Assembly: GCA_913056185.1 (NCBI GenBank)
Contig: CAJXLV010000009.1
Span: 1 to 64,000, forward strand
Length of the DNA: 64,000 nucleotides
DNA from: an uncultured Bacteroidota bacterium
Lineage (GTDB): Bacteria; Bacteroidota; Rhodothermia; Rhodothermales; Salinibacteraceae
Direction: 5' to 3'
A program made the position numbers and the translations under genes. Below are positions 19,206 through 28,877 of the stretch, piece after piece. Numbering within the stretch: position 1 is the stretch's first letter; the number at the start of each line of letters is the position of its first letter. The notes below the pieces were generated by a model. That model saw only the letters and a program-made list of their open reading frames with translations, did no database searches and had not been told where the DNA came from.

Positions 19206-20828
19206 ATGCCCATGCCCGACGCCGCCGAGCCCGACGCCTCAATCACTGACGTGCAGGAATCCGGATCTGTTGCTCCCGAGTCCGACGAGAATCCTGATGA
19301 AGGGACGCCGTGGTGGCGGCGCTGGCTGGTGGCGGCGCTGGTGCTGGGCGGCCTCGGCGCGGCGGTGCTGCTGGCGGGCGACATCCCCAAGACAGACGCC
19401 GGGCACTACGGAGTCTGGTCGGTGCTGCCGCCGCTCATCGCCATCGTGCTGGCGTTTTGGCTGCAAGAGGTGGTGAGTGCGCTCTTTGTTGGGATTGTGG
19501 CCGGGGGGCTCATTGCGGGCGAGGTAAACATCATCGACGCCTTTCTGCTTCCCGCCATCGGCACGGAGGACTTCGCGCTCATCCTGCTGGTGTACCTGTG
19601 GGCACTGGGTGGGCTGATCGGGCTCTGGACGCGGACTGGGGGGGCGCTGCGGTTCGCGAGGTGGGCGGGCCAAAAGATGGTGCGTGGGCCCCGGACGGCC
19701 AAGTTTTTTGCCTGGATCATGGGCCTCCTTTTTCATCAGGGCGGCACCATTTCCACGGTGCTCACCGGCGCCACGGCCCGCCCCATCGGCGATCAGCACA
19801 ACGTATCGCACGAAGAGCTCTCCTACGTGGTCGACTCGACGGCCTCGCCCGCGGCCACCATCATTCCGTTCAATGTCTGGCCCATTTACGTGGGCGGCCT
19901 GGTGGCGGGGACCATTCCGCTGTTTGAGACGGCGCAGGACGGCATCGCGTTCTTCTTCTCGTCGATCTGGGCCAACTTCTACGCCCTCTTCGCGGTGGCC
20001 CTTACGCTTCTCTTCGCGTGGGAGAAGTGGCCCTACGTGCCCAGCCGAAAGATGCGCGACGCCGCCGAGCGGGCCCGCACCACGGGCAAGCTGGACCACG
20101 AGGACGCCACGCCGCTCACCTCGCGCGAGCTGACGGAGATGGACATTCCGGAGGACTACCGCCCGAGCCTCGTGGACTTTGTGGGGCCCATCGGGACGCT
20201 TCTGGCCGTGGCCATCCTGCCATACCTCTACACCTACTTCTATCTCGGCAACACGGAGGCCCCCACGCTGCTGATTGCGGAGGCGTTTGTGCTGGCCGTG
20301 CTGGCGGGCATGGGCATCGCGCTCTTTCGGGGCATGGACTTCTCGGCGGTGATGGACGGCTTTATCGACGGCTGCAAAGGGGTGACCATCGGGGCCATTA
20401 TCCTCGCGCTCGCCGTGTCGCTGAAGGAGGTGGCCGACGCCGTGGGCACTGCCGAGTACGTGGTGGCGACCGTGGGCGCGTCCCTCTCGCCGACGATCCT
20501 GCCGGGGCTCCTGGTGGTGCTCTGTCTCGTCATCGCGTTTTCCACGGGCACCTCGTGGGGCACGTACGCGGTCGTCTTTCCGGTGGCCATGCCGCTGGCG
20601 TGGAGCGTTTCGCAGGACCCGCTCTTTATCACGCTCTGCTTCGGGGCCGTCATCGGCGGGGCGGTGTACGGCGATCAGTGCTCGCCCATCTCGGATACGA
20701 CCGTGCTTTCCTCGCTGGCCACGGGAGCGGACCTGATGGACCACGTGAACACGCAGCTCCCCCTCGCGTCGGTGGCGGGCGGTGGCGCGATTCTTCTGTA
20801 CACCGTGCTGGCCGCACTCCTCGTGTGA
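19206..20828 (+). CDS. NhaC-type Na+/H+ antiporter
   Basis: Multi-TM protein; GGTISTVLTGATARPIGDQHNVSHEELSYVVDSTASPAATIIPFNVWP and STGTSWGTYAVVFPVAMPLA...GDQCSPISDTTVLSSLATGAD typical of the NhaC family; start ATG 19206. Confidence 0.9.
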   Translation: MPMPDAAEPDASITDVQESGSVAPESDENPDEGTPWWRRWLVAALVLGGLGAAVLLAGDIPKTDAGHYGVWSVLPPLIAIVLAFWLQEVVSALFVGIVAGGLIAGEVNIIDAFLLPAIGTEDFALILLVYLWALGGLIGLWTRTGGALRFARWAGQKMVRGPRTAKFFAWIMGLLFHQGGTISTVLTGATARPIGDQHNVSHEELSYVVDSTASPAATIIPFNVWPIYVGGLVAGTIPLFETAQDGIAFFFSSIWANFYALFAVALTLLFAWEKWPYVPSRKMRDAAERARTTGKLDHEDATPLTSRELTEMDIPEDYRPSLVDFVGPIGTLLAVAILPYLYTYFYLGNTEAPTLLIAEAFVLAVLAGMGIALFRGMDFSAVMDGFIDGCKGVTIGAIILALAVSLKEVADAVGTAEYVVATVGASLSPTILPGLLVVLCLVIAFSTGTSWGTYAVVFPVAMPLAWSVSQDPLFITLCFGAVIGGAVYGDQCSPISDTTVLSSLATGADLMDHVNTQLPLASVAGGGAILLYTVLAALLV

Positions 20829-20916
20829 AGCACTCCTGGCGGAAAGCACTCCTCGTGAGAGGCCTCGCTCGGGCGGCGCATGCCATGTGCGGCGCGGCGT
20901 GGGCGAGGGGGCTGGG

Positions 20917-21513
20917 CTACGCGGCGTCGGCCAGAAAGTCGTGGAGGGCGTCGAGCGCCCGGCGGCGATGGCTGATTTTGTTTTTGGCGTCCGCCGGCAT
21001 CTCCGCAAACGTCTGGTCGTACCCTTCGGGCTGGAAGAGGGGGTCGTAGCCGAACCCCCCAGTGCCGCGTGGAGCGGTAGAAATGGTGCCACGGCAGATG
21101 CCCTCAAAGGTGCGGGCGGTGCCATCGGCCTCGATGAGCGCCACCACGGTGCGGAAGCGGGCGCGCCGGTCGTCCACGCCATCCATCTCGTTGAGCAGCC
21201 GCTGCTTGTTGTCTGCAGGCGTCGCGTCGGGACCGGCGAAGCGGGCGGTGTGTACGCCGGGGCCGCCACCAAGAGCAGCAACCTCCAGCCCTGTGTCATC
21301 GGCCAGAGTGGCCTGGCCCGTGTGGGCGTGAAGGGTGCGCGCTTTCTTCTGAGCATTGCCGGCCAGGGTGCCAGCGTCCTCTACCACCTCGGGCGGGGCG
21401 TCCAGGTCCGCGGCTGGAATGAGCTCAACGGAAAGGTCGGCCAGAAGGGCCCGCAGCTCGGCAACCTTGCCGGGGTTGCCGGTGGCCAAAATCAGGGGGG
21501 ACGGAAGCGACAT
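20917..21513 (-). CDS. rdgB: XTP/dITP diphosphatase (HAM1/RdgB)
   Basis: LILATGNPGKVAELRALLADL...DDTGLEVAALGGGPGVHTARFAG...GTGGFGYDPLFQPEGYDQTFAEM. Confidence 0.95.
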   Translation of the reverse strand: MSLPSPLILATGNPGKVAELRALLADLSVELIPAADLDAPPEVVEDAGTLAGNAQKKARTLHAHTGQATLADDTGLEVAALGGGPGVHTARFAGPDATPADNKQRLLNEMDGVDDRRARFRTVVALIEADGTARTFEGICRGTISTAPRGTGGFGYDPLFQPEGYDQTFAEMPADAKNKISHRRRALDALHDFLADAA

Positions 21514-21656
21514 GGAACCGGGGGCGGACGGAGGCGGGGGCAGAGAACGAGGGAATGCATCCGGAGAAACATGCCGTGTGCCTTCGCGTTTCGAAATATT
21601 CCCTTGTTCTATAGCCTCACTCTTTTTAACAAACCGTTTTTACGGAGGGATCTATC

Positions 21657-21869
21657 TTGGCTGTTGGTGTCAAAGTCCGAAACAACGAAGACATTGATCG
21701 TGCACTCAAGCGCTTCCGGCGTCAGGTTAACCGCAGTCGCGTGCTGCGGGAGTACCGCCAAAACATGACGTACATGAAGCCCTCAGAAGAGAAGCGCCTC
21801 GACGAGAAGCGTTCTCGTCGGCGTCGCCACCGCGAGCGCAAGCGGGGCGACAACCGGAAACGCCTGTAG
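21657..21869 (+). CDS. rpsU: 30S ribosomal protein S21
   Basis: VGVKVRNNEDIDRALKRFRRQVNRSRVLREYR...KPSEEKRLDEKRSRRRRHRERKR; TTG start preceded by ACGGAGGGA. Confidence 0.9.
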   Translation: MAVGVKVRNNEDIDRALKRFRRQVNRSRVLREYRQNMTYMKPSEEKRLDEKRSRRRRHRERKRGDNRKRL

Positions 21870-21935
21870 GGCACTGCACACGTTCTGCAGCCTGTGGTGC
21901 GGCTGGGGGGCAGCCGCACATGGCGCTCCCTTCGG

Positions 21936-21968
21936 GACGGGCCCCTCGCGGGGTCCGTCCCGTTTCTG
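21936..21968 (+). terminator. Rho-independent-like terminator downstream of rpsU
   Basis: GGGACGGGCCCCTCGCGGGGTCCGTCCCGTTTCT stem-loop. Confidence 0.6.
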
Positions 21969-22013
21969 CATCGGGAGAGCATTGAGGCGTCTGTAGTGCC
22001 CCTGCGGAGCCCT

Positions 22014-22049
22014 CGAAAAGCCCCGCCTACGACCGGGCGGGGCTTTTCG
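22014..22049. terminator. Bidirectional terminator between convergent rpsU and kgd
   Basis: CGAAAAGCCCCGCCTACGACCGGGCGGGGCTTTTCG: GC-rich stem flanked by A and T runs. Confidence 0.85.
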
Positions 22050-22099
22050 GTCCAAGGCTTCTGTATGAGGAGTCGGATGGGCAGGGGGGCGGCCAGGGC

Positions 22100-25000
22100 C
22101 TACGCGTCGAGAGCCTCGCCGACAAGCTGTTCCTGTTCGCGATCGTGCACCTTGGCCGAGCCGGTGGCCGGGCTCGCGCTGGCCGGGCGTCCCACGTACT
22201 CGATCCGCTGCTCGCAGGGGCCGTGCACGTCTTCGAGCAGGTCGTTGAGGCGGGGCTGGACGAAGGTCCAGGCGCCCATGTTCTGGGGCTCCTCCTGCAC
22301 CCACACCGTCTCGTCGGCACTCGCGTACCGCTCCAGTTCGTCCTGCAGCTCCTCCTTGGGGAACGGGTAGAACTGCTCGAGGCGCGTGATGGCGATCGCA
22401 CCGCGGCGGGGCTCGGTCTCCAGGGCCTTCAGCAGGTCGTAGTACACCTTGCCGCTGCACAGGATGTGCCGCGTGGTGTCGTTCGGGTTCGTCTCCGCGG
22501 GAATCACCGTCCGCACGCCGCCGTCCGTCAGCGCCTCGGGCGGGGAGACGCACTTCGGGTGTCGCAGCAGGCTCTTGGGGGTCATGACGATGAGTGGCTT
22601 TTTCACGTCGCGCTTCACCTGTCGGCGCAGGGCGTGGAAGTAGTTGGCCGGGGTGGAGAAATTGGCGACGATCATGTTTTGCTCGGCACAGAGCTGCAGG
22701 AACCGTTCCAGCCGGGCGGAGGAGTGCTCCGGCCCCTGGCCCTCGTAGGCGTGTGGCAGCAGGGCCACGAGGCTGGAGGTTTGGCCCCATTTCTCCTCGG
22801 CCGCGCTCACGAACTGGTCCCACACCAGCTGTGCGCCGTTCCCAAAGTCGCCGAACTGTGCCTCCCAGCAGACGAGCGCCTCGGAGTCCATCACTGAGTA
22901 GCCGTACTCGAACCCGGCCACGGCGTACTCCGAGAGGAGGCTGTCGTAGATCAAAAAGCGCGCCTGATCGTCCGAGAGGTTATTGAGCGGCGTGTATTCC
23001 TCGCCAGTCTCCTGATCGATGAGCACCGCGTGGCGCTGGCTGAAGGTGGCGCGGCGGGAGTCCTGTCCACTGAGGCGCACCCGCGTGCCTTCCTGGAGCA
23101 GCGCCCCGAACGCAAGCGCCTCCGCAAAGGCCCAGTCAATGCGCTCTTGCTGGTGAAACAGCTCGTCGCGCTTGCCAAAGAGGCGCTCCAGCTTGCGGTG
23201 CACGTGGAAGTCGTCGGGGAATTGCGTGAGTACCTCCACGACCCGCTCCAGGTGGGCGTGTTTGGCCGTGGTATCCACGGCGGGCAGTCGTCCGTCGCTC
23301 TTGCGCTGGGTGCGCTCGTCGAGGGCCTCATCGGCGTCTTTTTCCTCCAGGTCCTTCGTGCGGTCGAAGGCTTCCTGAAGGCGGCCTCGATAATCGTCCA
23401 GCAGCTGCTCGGCCTCGTCGGGCTCCACATCGCCGCGGCGCAGCAGCATTTCGGTGTAGAGCTTGCGGGGCGAGCGTTTCTCTTCGATCTTCTCGTAGAG
23501 CAGCGGCTGGGTGAAGGTCGGCTCATCGCCCTCGTTGTGGCCGTGGACGCGATAGCACAGCATGTCGATCACCACGTCCTTGTTGAAGCGCTGCCGGTAC
23601 TCGTACGCCAGCCGCGCGATGCGGACGCACGCCTCGGGGTCGTCGCCGTTGACGTGGAAGATGGGCGCCTCGATGGCCTGCGCCAGGTCCGTCGCGTAGG
23701 TGGAGCTGCGGGCGTCGCCCGGGGGCGTGGTGAAGCCAATCTGGTTGTTGATGACCAGGTGGACGGTGCCGCCGGTGGTGTAGCCGCGCAGCTTGCTGAG
23801 GTTGAGCGTTTCGGCCACCACACCCTGCCCCGGGAAGGCTGCGTCGCCGTGCACCAGGAGCGGCATCACGGCGTCGTGGTAGTCGTCCTCGTCGGCCTCC
23901 GGATGCTCGTCGCGCAGCAGGTTTTGCTTGGCGCGCGACATGCCCTCCACCACGGGGTTGACCGCCTCCAGGTGGCTGGGGTTGGAAGCGAGCGTAACGC
24001 CGATCGTGTTGCCGTTGGGGGAGGTCACGTCGCCTTTGGCGCCCAGGTGGTACTTCACGTCGCCCGAGCCCTGGGTGGTGTTCGGGTCGATGTTGCCCTC
24101 GAATTTGGAGAAGATCTCCTCGTAGGGCTTGCCGATGATGTTGGCCAGCACATTGAGGCGGCCGCGGTGGGCCATGCCCATCACTACGTCCTGCACCGCA
24201 TCGTCGGCCGCGTCGGAGAGAAGCGTGTCGATGATGGGGATCATGGTCTCGGCCCCCTCCAACGAAAACCGCTTGTGACCGATGTACTTGGTGTGGAGGA
24301 ACCGCTCGAAGGCCTCCGCCGCGTTGAGCGTTTCCATGATGCGGTGTCGCTCTTCCTGCGAGGGGGGCTCTGCGTCCCGCATTGGCTCGATCCGGTTCTG
24401 GATCCACTGCTTCTCCTCGGGATCGGAGATGTGCATGAAGGCCGTCCCGATCTTGTTGGTGTAGGCCTTCCGCAGGATCGACAGGATCTCGCGCAGCGGC
24501 AGCTTGTCCTCGCCGCCGAGGCCGCCGGTAATGAACTCGCGGTCGAGGTCCCACACCGTCAGGCCGTAGGTGGCGGGGTCGAGCTCGGAGTGATACTCCC
24601 ACTGGTAGCCGAGCGGGTTGATATCGGCCTGGAGGTGGCCCCGCACGCGGTAGGCGCGAATGAGCTGGAGCACCGCCGCCTGCTTCTCCGTCATGTCCAG
24701 CGCGTCCTCCGGGGCGTGCTGGCCGAGCTGCGGCGTGGAGTCCTGCGCCATGCGGAACGGCTGGTGGGGGACGCCGAGGTCTGCAAAGAGGGTGCGGTAG
24801 TAGTCGTGCCGGCCCTGCAGGAGCTCCTCCATGTGGTTCAGGAACGCGCCGCTTGTAGCGCCCTGAATCACGCGGTGGTCGTAGGTGGAGGTGACGGTCA
24901 TCACGGGCGAGACGCCGGCCGTGCTGGCGACGGAGGAGGCGTAGCCGCGGTACTCCGGGGGGTAGCCGATGGCCCCGGCGCCCACGATCACCCCTTGGCC

Positions 25001-25828
25001 CGGCATCAGGCGGGCGACACTCATGGAGGTGCCGATCATGCCAGGGTTGGTCAGTGTGGCCGTGGTGCCCTGAAAGTCGGAGAGGTCCAGGTCGTTGTCC
25101 AGGGCGCGGCTGACGATGCTGTTGTACGTCCCGACAAACTCAGCGAAGTTGAGGCTGCCCGCGTCCTTGATGTTGGGCACGAGCAGAGTGCGCTCGCCAC
25201 GCCGCTCCACGTCAATGGCGAGGCCGAGGTTAATCTGGTTGGGCTGGACGTGCTCCGGCGTGCCCTCTTCGTTGCGCCGGAAGGTGGTGTTCATGTCCGG
25301 GTATTTCTGGAGGGCCTGCACCATCGCGTAGGCGATGAGGTGCGTGTAGGACACCTTCTCGCCGCCCACCTGCTTCTGGTAGTCGTTGAGCAGGGTGCGA
25401 TTCTCGTCCAGCAGCTTGACGGGGATGGTGCGGACGGAGGTGGCGGTGGGGATGCCCAGGCTGTCTTCCATGTTCTCCACCACCTTCGCAGACGCGCCGC
25501 GAAGGGGGGTGACGTGGGCCGTCTCCTCGTCAACCGCGGGGGCAGAGGCGGGGCGCAGGGGCTCGACGACGCCATCGTCATGGGGGCGCTCTGAAGGCGT
25601 CGACCGTGCCTCCGGCGCCGTGTCGGTAGGCTCCTCGGGGAGCGTCGTGGCTTCCCCGTCGCCGGTGGTGGACGGTTCGGGCGAGGGCTGGGTGACGGGC
25701 ACGAAGGAGGCATCGGGGTCGTAATCCGCGAAGAATTCCCGCCAGCTTTCACTAACGCTGTCCGGGTCCTGCTGGTACTGCTTGTACAGCTCTTCGATGT
25801 AGCCCGTGTTAAATCCGAGGCTGCTCAC
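22100..25828 (-). CDS. kgd: Multifunctional 2-oxoglutarate dehydrogenase E2-E1 fusion (Kgd/OdhA-like)
   Basis: N-terminal FNTGYIEELYKQYQQDPDSVSESWREFF, E2-like catalytic domain (STYDHRVIQGATSG) without lipoyl domain, followed by E1o (GMAHRGRLNVLANIIGKPYEEIFSKFEG, VWVQEEPQNMGAW). Confidence 0.93.
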   Translation of the reverse strand: MSSLGFNTGYIEELYKQYQQDPDSVSESWREFFADYDPDASFVPVTQPSPEPSTTGDGEATTLPEEPTDTAPEARSTPSERPHDDGVVEPLRPASAPAVDEETAHVTPLRGASAKVVENMEDSLGIPTATSVRTIPVKLLDENRTLLNDYQKQVGGEKVSYTHLIAYAMVQALQKYPDMNTTFRRNEEGTPEHVQPNQINLGLAIDVERRGERTLLVPNIKDAGSLNFAEFVGTYNSIVSRALDNDLDLSDFQGTTATLTNPGMIGTSMSVARLMPGQGVIVGAGAIGYPPEYRGYASSVASTAGVSPVMTVTSTYDHRVIQGATSGAFLNHMEELLQGRHDYYRTLFADLGVPHQPFRMAQDSTPQLGQHAPEDALDMTEKQAAVLQLIRAYRVRGHLQADINPLGYQWEYHSELDPATYGLTVWDLDREFITGGLGGEDKLPLREILSILRKAYTNKIGTAFMHISDPEEKQWIQNRIEPMRDAEPPSQEERHRIMETLNAAEAFERFLHTKYIGHKRFSLEGAETMIPIIDTLLSDAADDAVQDVVMGMAHRGRLNVLANIIGKPYEEIFSKFEGNIDPNTTQGSGDVKYHLGAKGDVTSPNGNTIGVTLASNPSHLEAVNPVVEGMSRAKQNLLRDEHPEADEDDYHDAVMPLLVHGDAAFPGQGVVAETLNLSKLRGYTTGGTVHLVINNQIGFTTPPGDARSSTYATDLAQAIEAPIFHVNGDDPEACVRIARLAYEYRQRFNKDVVIDMLCYRVHGHNEGDEPTFTQPLLYEKIEEKRSPRKLYTEMLLRRGDVEPDEAEQLLDDYRGRLQEAFDRTKDLEEKDADEALDERTQRKSDGRLPAVDTTAKHAHLERVVEVLTQFPDDFHVHRKLERLFGKRDELFHQQERIDWAFAEALAFGALLQEGTRVRLSGQDSRRATFSQRHAVLIDQETGEEYTPLNNLSDDQARFLIYDSLLSEYAVAGFEYGYSVMDSEALVCWEAQFGDFGNGAQLVWDQFVSAAEEKWGQTSSLVALLPHAYEGQGPEHSSARLERFLQLCAEQNMIVANFSTPANYFHALRRQVKRDVKKPLIVMTPKSLLRHPKCVSPPEALTDGGVRTVIPAETNPNDTTRHILCSGKVYYDLLKALETEPRRGAIAITRLEQFYPFPKEELQDELERYASADETVWVQEEPQNMGAWTFVQPRLNDLLEDVHGPCEQRIEYVGRPASASPATGSAKVHDREQEQLVGEALDA

Positions 25829-26129
25829 GGTAGGACGAGAGTGGTTGATCCTGGAAAAGAGGGACGGAGATCCAAACGGACAAGAGTGTACGGGGCGTTC
25901 GTCAAGAGGGTTCGGGACGAGGGGCGTGCTCGTGGGTCTGTGTGCACGGAAGCGAGGAGGAAGTGCGGGGCACGGGGCTGAACCTCACCGAGGATGCGTG
26001 GTAGACATAGTGTTACGGCATTTTTGCAGCCTCCTGTGCACGGTCCTGTCACAGGCGGATGTGTTGCCACCGCTCTGCTGTGGCGAAATGCATACAGCCG
26101 AGAACGCTGTCCCCACCTGTTTGCTACCA

Positions 26130-28868
26130 ATGTTGACGCGTATTCTTGCCGCGTTTCACGTGCTTAGGGCCTTGTGCTCCCTGCCTGTGTTCTCCCCCAC
26201 GATGGCTGCCGGCGGTGTGCTTGTGGGGCTGGGGCTGTGTGCCGGCTTGGCGCCGCCGGTGCAGGCGCAAGAGCGGGCGCGGTTGTCGTCGTTCCCCACG
26301 GCGGAGACATGGGAGGCCAGGGCCGATTCGTTGCGCACCCGCCGGGAGGTGGACGCAGCCCTGCGGGCCTATCGCCGGGCGCGAGCCCTGTACCAGCGGG
26401 CGGGGGCGCTGGGGCGCGCGGCAGAAATGACGGGGGACATTGGGGTGATGCACTGGCTGCGCAACCGCTACGATGAGGCGCTTGCGGCGTTTCGGGCAGC
26501 CCGAAAACAGGCTGGCACGAGTGGGGACCGGGCGGAAGTGGCGGACAATCTGGTAAATATTGGACTGGTTTATAAAAACCAGGGCCGCTACGAGAAGGCC
26601 CTGCGGTGCTACCGGAAGGCCCTGGCGATTCATCGGGAGCGCGGCGACCGGGCGGGGGCTGCCGTCGTGCTAAACAATCTGGGGGAAATCTACCGTCGGC
26701 GCGGCCAGCCCCGGAAGGCCCGCTCTCCACTTCGGGCCTCCTTGCGCATCCACCGGGCACGTTCGGATTCGTTGCGGATGGGCATCAATCTGGTAAACCT
26801 CAGCTTTGTGCAGATGGCGCAGGGACAGTATCCGCGAGCGCTGGAAAGCGGACGGGAGGCGCTGGCCATCAGCCGGGCTCTCGGCAACCGGTATGGGGAG
26901 GCAAATGCCCTCAATACGATCGGCAATGTGCAGCTGAGACGAAATCAGTATGAGGCGTCGCGTCGTTCCTATCGTCGCTCCCTCTCCCTGAACCGCCGCC
27001 TGGGGCGTCGGAGCGAGGTGGCACGGCTTCACAACAACATCGGGGTGCTGCTGGAGGTGCAGGACAGGCGCGGGGAGGCCCTCGTGCACTACCGGAGCGC
27101 ACTCGCAATTAACCAGGACCTGGGCCACCGAAGCCGGATTGCACGCAACCTGTCGAAAATCGGGCACATTCATTTTGCGGAGAATCGCCTCGCCGCGGCC
27201 GATTCCGCCCTGCGGGCGTCGGTTCGCCTCACCAGTGCCCTGGTGCGCTCGGCGGGGACGGGAGGGCGGCGCAACTACCTGTCGAAGACAATCAGCCGGT
27301 TCCACACGCTCGTTTCCACCCAGGTGCGCCGGGGGCGTCCCGATTCTGCCGTGCAGGTGCTTGAGCGGACCCGTGCGCTGATCCCATCGGGACGGCTGAG
27401 CGGGGCCGATTCCTCGGCCCGTTTCTTCTCCGACGCCCTGGTCCCTTCGACGGAGACGCTGCAGCGGACGCTCGCCCCCGACGAGGCGGTTGTCCAATAC
27501 GCCAATGCGAGCACTGTGCGTCCCCTCGTGGCGGTCGTGATCCGTGCCGATACGGTCTACGCACAGGAAATCCCGCTTTCCCTGCTGAACCAGACGAATG
27601 AGGTCTTTGAGCGGGGCCTTTTGCGCATGGGGCGGCGCACGGCTCTGGGACGCTTGCAGGGAGGTGCCCTGCGCGAGACGCAACAGTCGGGCGGGGCGGC
27701 CCGCAAGCGCGACGACCGGCTGGCGGACCTGGTGCACTTGTACCGGCACGACTTGGCGGTTGCGTCTCCGTTCCAGGTGCTCTCCACGGCGCGCCGCCAG
27801 CGCCTCGGGAAGCATCTTTATGCCATGCTCCTGGAGCCCATTATGGAGGGGCTCGTGGGGGTGAAAGACCTGGTGATTGTGCCGGACGGGGTTCTTGGAT
27901 ACCTCCCGTTCGAAACGCTGCCGGACTGGGCGGGAACGCCGCTTGTCATGAAAATGCCGGTGCGCTACGCTCAGTCGTTGCGAGCGCAGCGGCGTTTGCG
28001 CATTCGGGCTCGTGTGCGACCGACGGCAAAGGCGGGCCTGCTTGCTCTCGGGGACGTCACATACGGCGGGTCCGCCCCCCTGGCGCAGCGCCGTGAGCGC
28101 AGCAGCCAGCCCCCCGATGGGCCGCCGCGGGACTCGGCGTGGGCCATTGCGCTGGACGCTGAAGCGCGCCTCTACCGCCCCGGCCTGGTGGAGGCTGGGG
28201 CCCAGCAGATGGACTACGAGCAACTCGGGTATCGCCCCTCGCAGTGGACGGCCCTTCCGGGCACCCGCCGAGAGGTGCGCCGCCTTCGTGAGATTTCCGG
28301 CACGACGCACCTCTTGACGCGAGCGGCCGCCAGTGAGCGCACCCTGCGGCACTGGTCGCGCACCGGACGCCTGAAAGACTTCCGGGTGTTGCACTTTGCC
28401 ACGCATGGCCTCGTCTCGCCCGCCCGCCCCTCCCTTTCGGCCCTGGTCCTCTCGGAGGTCGGCTCTGAGGCATCGCCCGCGGAGGATTCCCTGCCCGGGC
28501 CGGCGCCCGACGGCTATCTGAATGCGCGCGAAATTGCGTCCATGGACTTAAACGCGGAGTTTGTCGCCTTGTCTTCCTGCCGGAGCGGACTGGGGCGGGC
28601 GTACCGGGGCAGCGGGGTGACGGGGCTCGCCCAATCGTTTTTGGAGGCCGGGGCGCGCTCCACGGCTGTTTCACTGTGGGCCGTGTACGATGCGGCCACG
28701 GGGCGCTTCATGGAGGCATTTTATCGCCGCGCCTGGGGCACCGATGCCTCGTGGGCGGAGGCCCTTACCGAGACAAAGCGCGCCTTCGCGTCTGGCAAGT
28801 ATGGGGAGCGGTTGCAAGACCCTCGGTTTTGGGCCCCCTTTGTGCACTACGGATGGGAGCGTCGATAG
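26130..28868 (+). CDS. Secreted TPR-CHAT domain protein
   Basis: Signal-like N-terminus, tandem TPRs (NLVNIGLVYKNQGRYEKALRCYRKALAIHRE...), CHAT motifs VLHFATHGLV and EFVALSSCRSGLGRAYRGSGVTGLAQSFLEAGA; start ATG 26130 proposed. Confidence 0.85.
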   Translation: MLTRILAAFHVLRALCSLPVFSPTMAAGGVLVGLGLCAGLAPPVQAQERARLSSFPTAETWEARADSLRTRREVDAALRAYRRARALYQRAGALGRAAEMTGDIGVMHWLRNRYDEALAAFRAARKQAGTSGDRAEVADNLVNIGLVYKNQGRYEKALRCYRKALAIHRERGDRAGAAVVLNNLGEIYRRRGQPRKARSPLRASLRIHRARSDSLRMGINLVNLSFVQMAQGQYPRALESGREALAISRALGNRYGEANALNTIGNVQLRRNQYEASRRSYRRSLSLNRRLGRRSEVARLHNNIGVLLEVQDRRGEALVHYRSALAINQDLGHRSRIARNLSKIGHIHFAENRLAAADSALRASVRLTSALVRSAGTGGRRNYLSKTISRFHTLVSTQVRRGRPDSAVQVLERTRALIPSGRLSGADSSARFFSDALVPSTETLQRTLAPDEAVVQYANASTVRPLVAVVIRADTVYAQEIPLSLLNQTNEVFERGLLRMGRRTALGRLQGGALRETQQSGGAARKRDDRLADLVHLYRHDLAVASPFQVLSTARRQRLGKHLYAMLLEPIMEGLVGVKDLVIVPDGVLGYLPFETLPDWAGTPLVMKMPVRYAQSLRAQRRLRIRARVRPTAKAGLLALGDVTYGGSAPLAQRRERSSQPPDGPPRDSAWAIALDAEARLYRPGLVEAGAQQMDYEQLGYRPSQWTALPGTRREVRRLREISGTTHLLTRAAASERTLRHWSRTGRLKDFRVLHFATHGLVSPARPSLSALVLSEVGSEASPAEDSLPGPAPDGYLNAREIASMDLNAEFVALSSCRSGLGRAYRGSGVTGLAQSFLEAGARSTAVSLWAVYDAATGRFMEAFYRRAWGTDASWAEALTETKRAFASGKYGERLQDPRFWAPFVHYGWERR

Positions 28869-28877
28869 CCCTTGTGG

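Noticed and set aside
19239-21356. 705-aa minus-strand ORF
   Set aside because: Antisense to the NhaC antiporter and frame-shifted across rdgB; His/Arg-rich artefact.
23030-25594. 854-aa plus-strand ORF
   Set aside because: Antisense to kgd.
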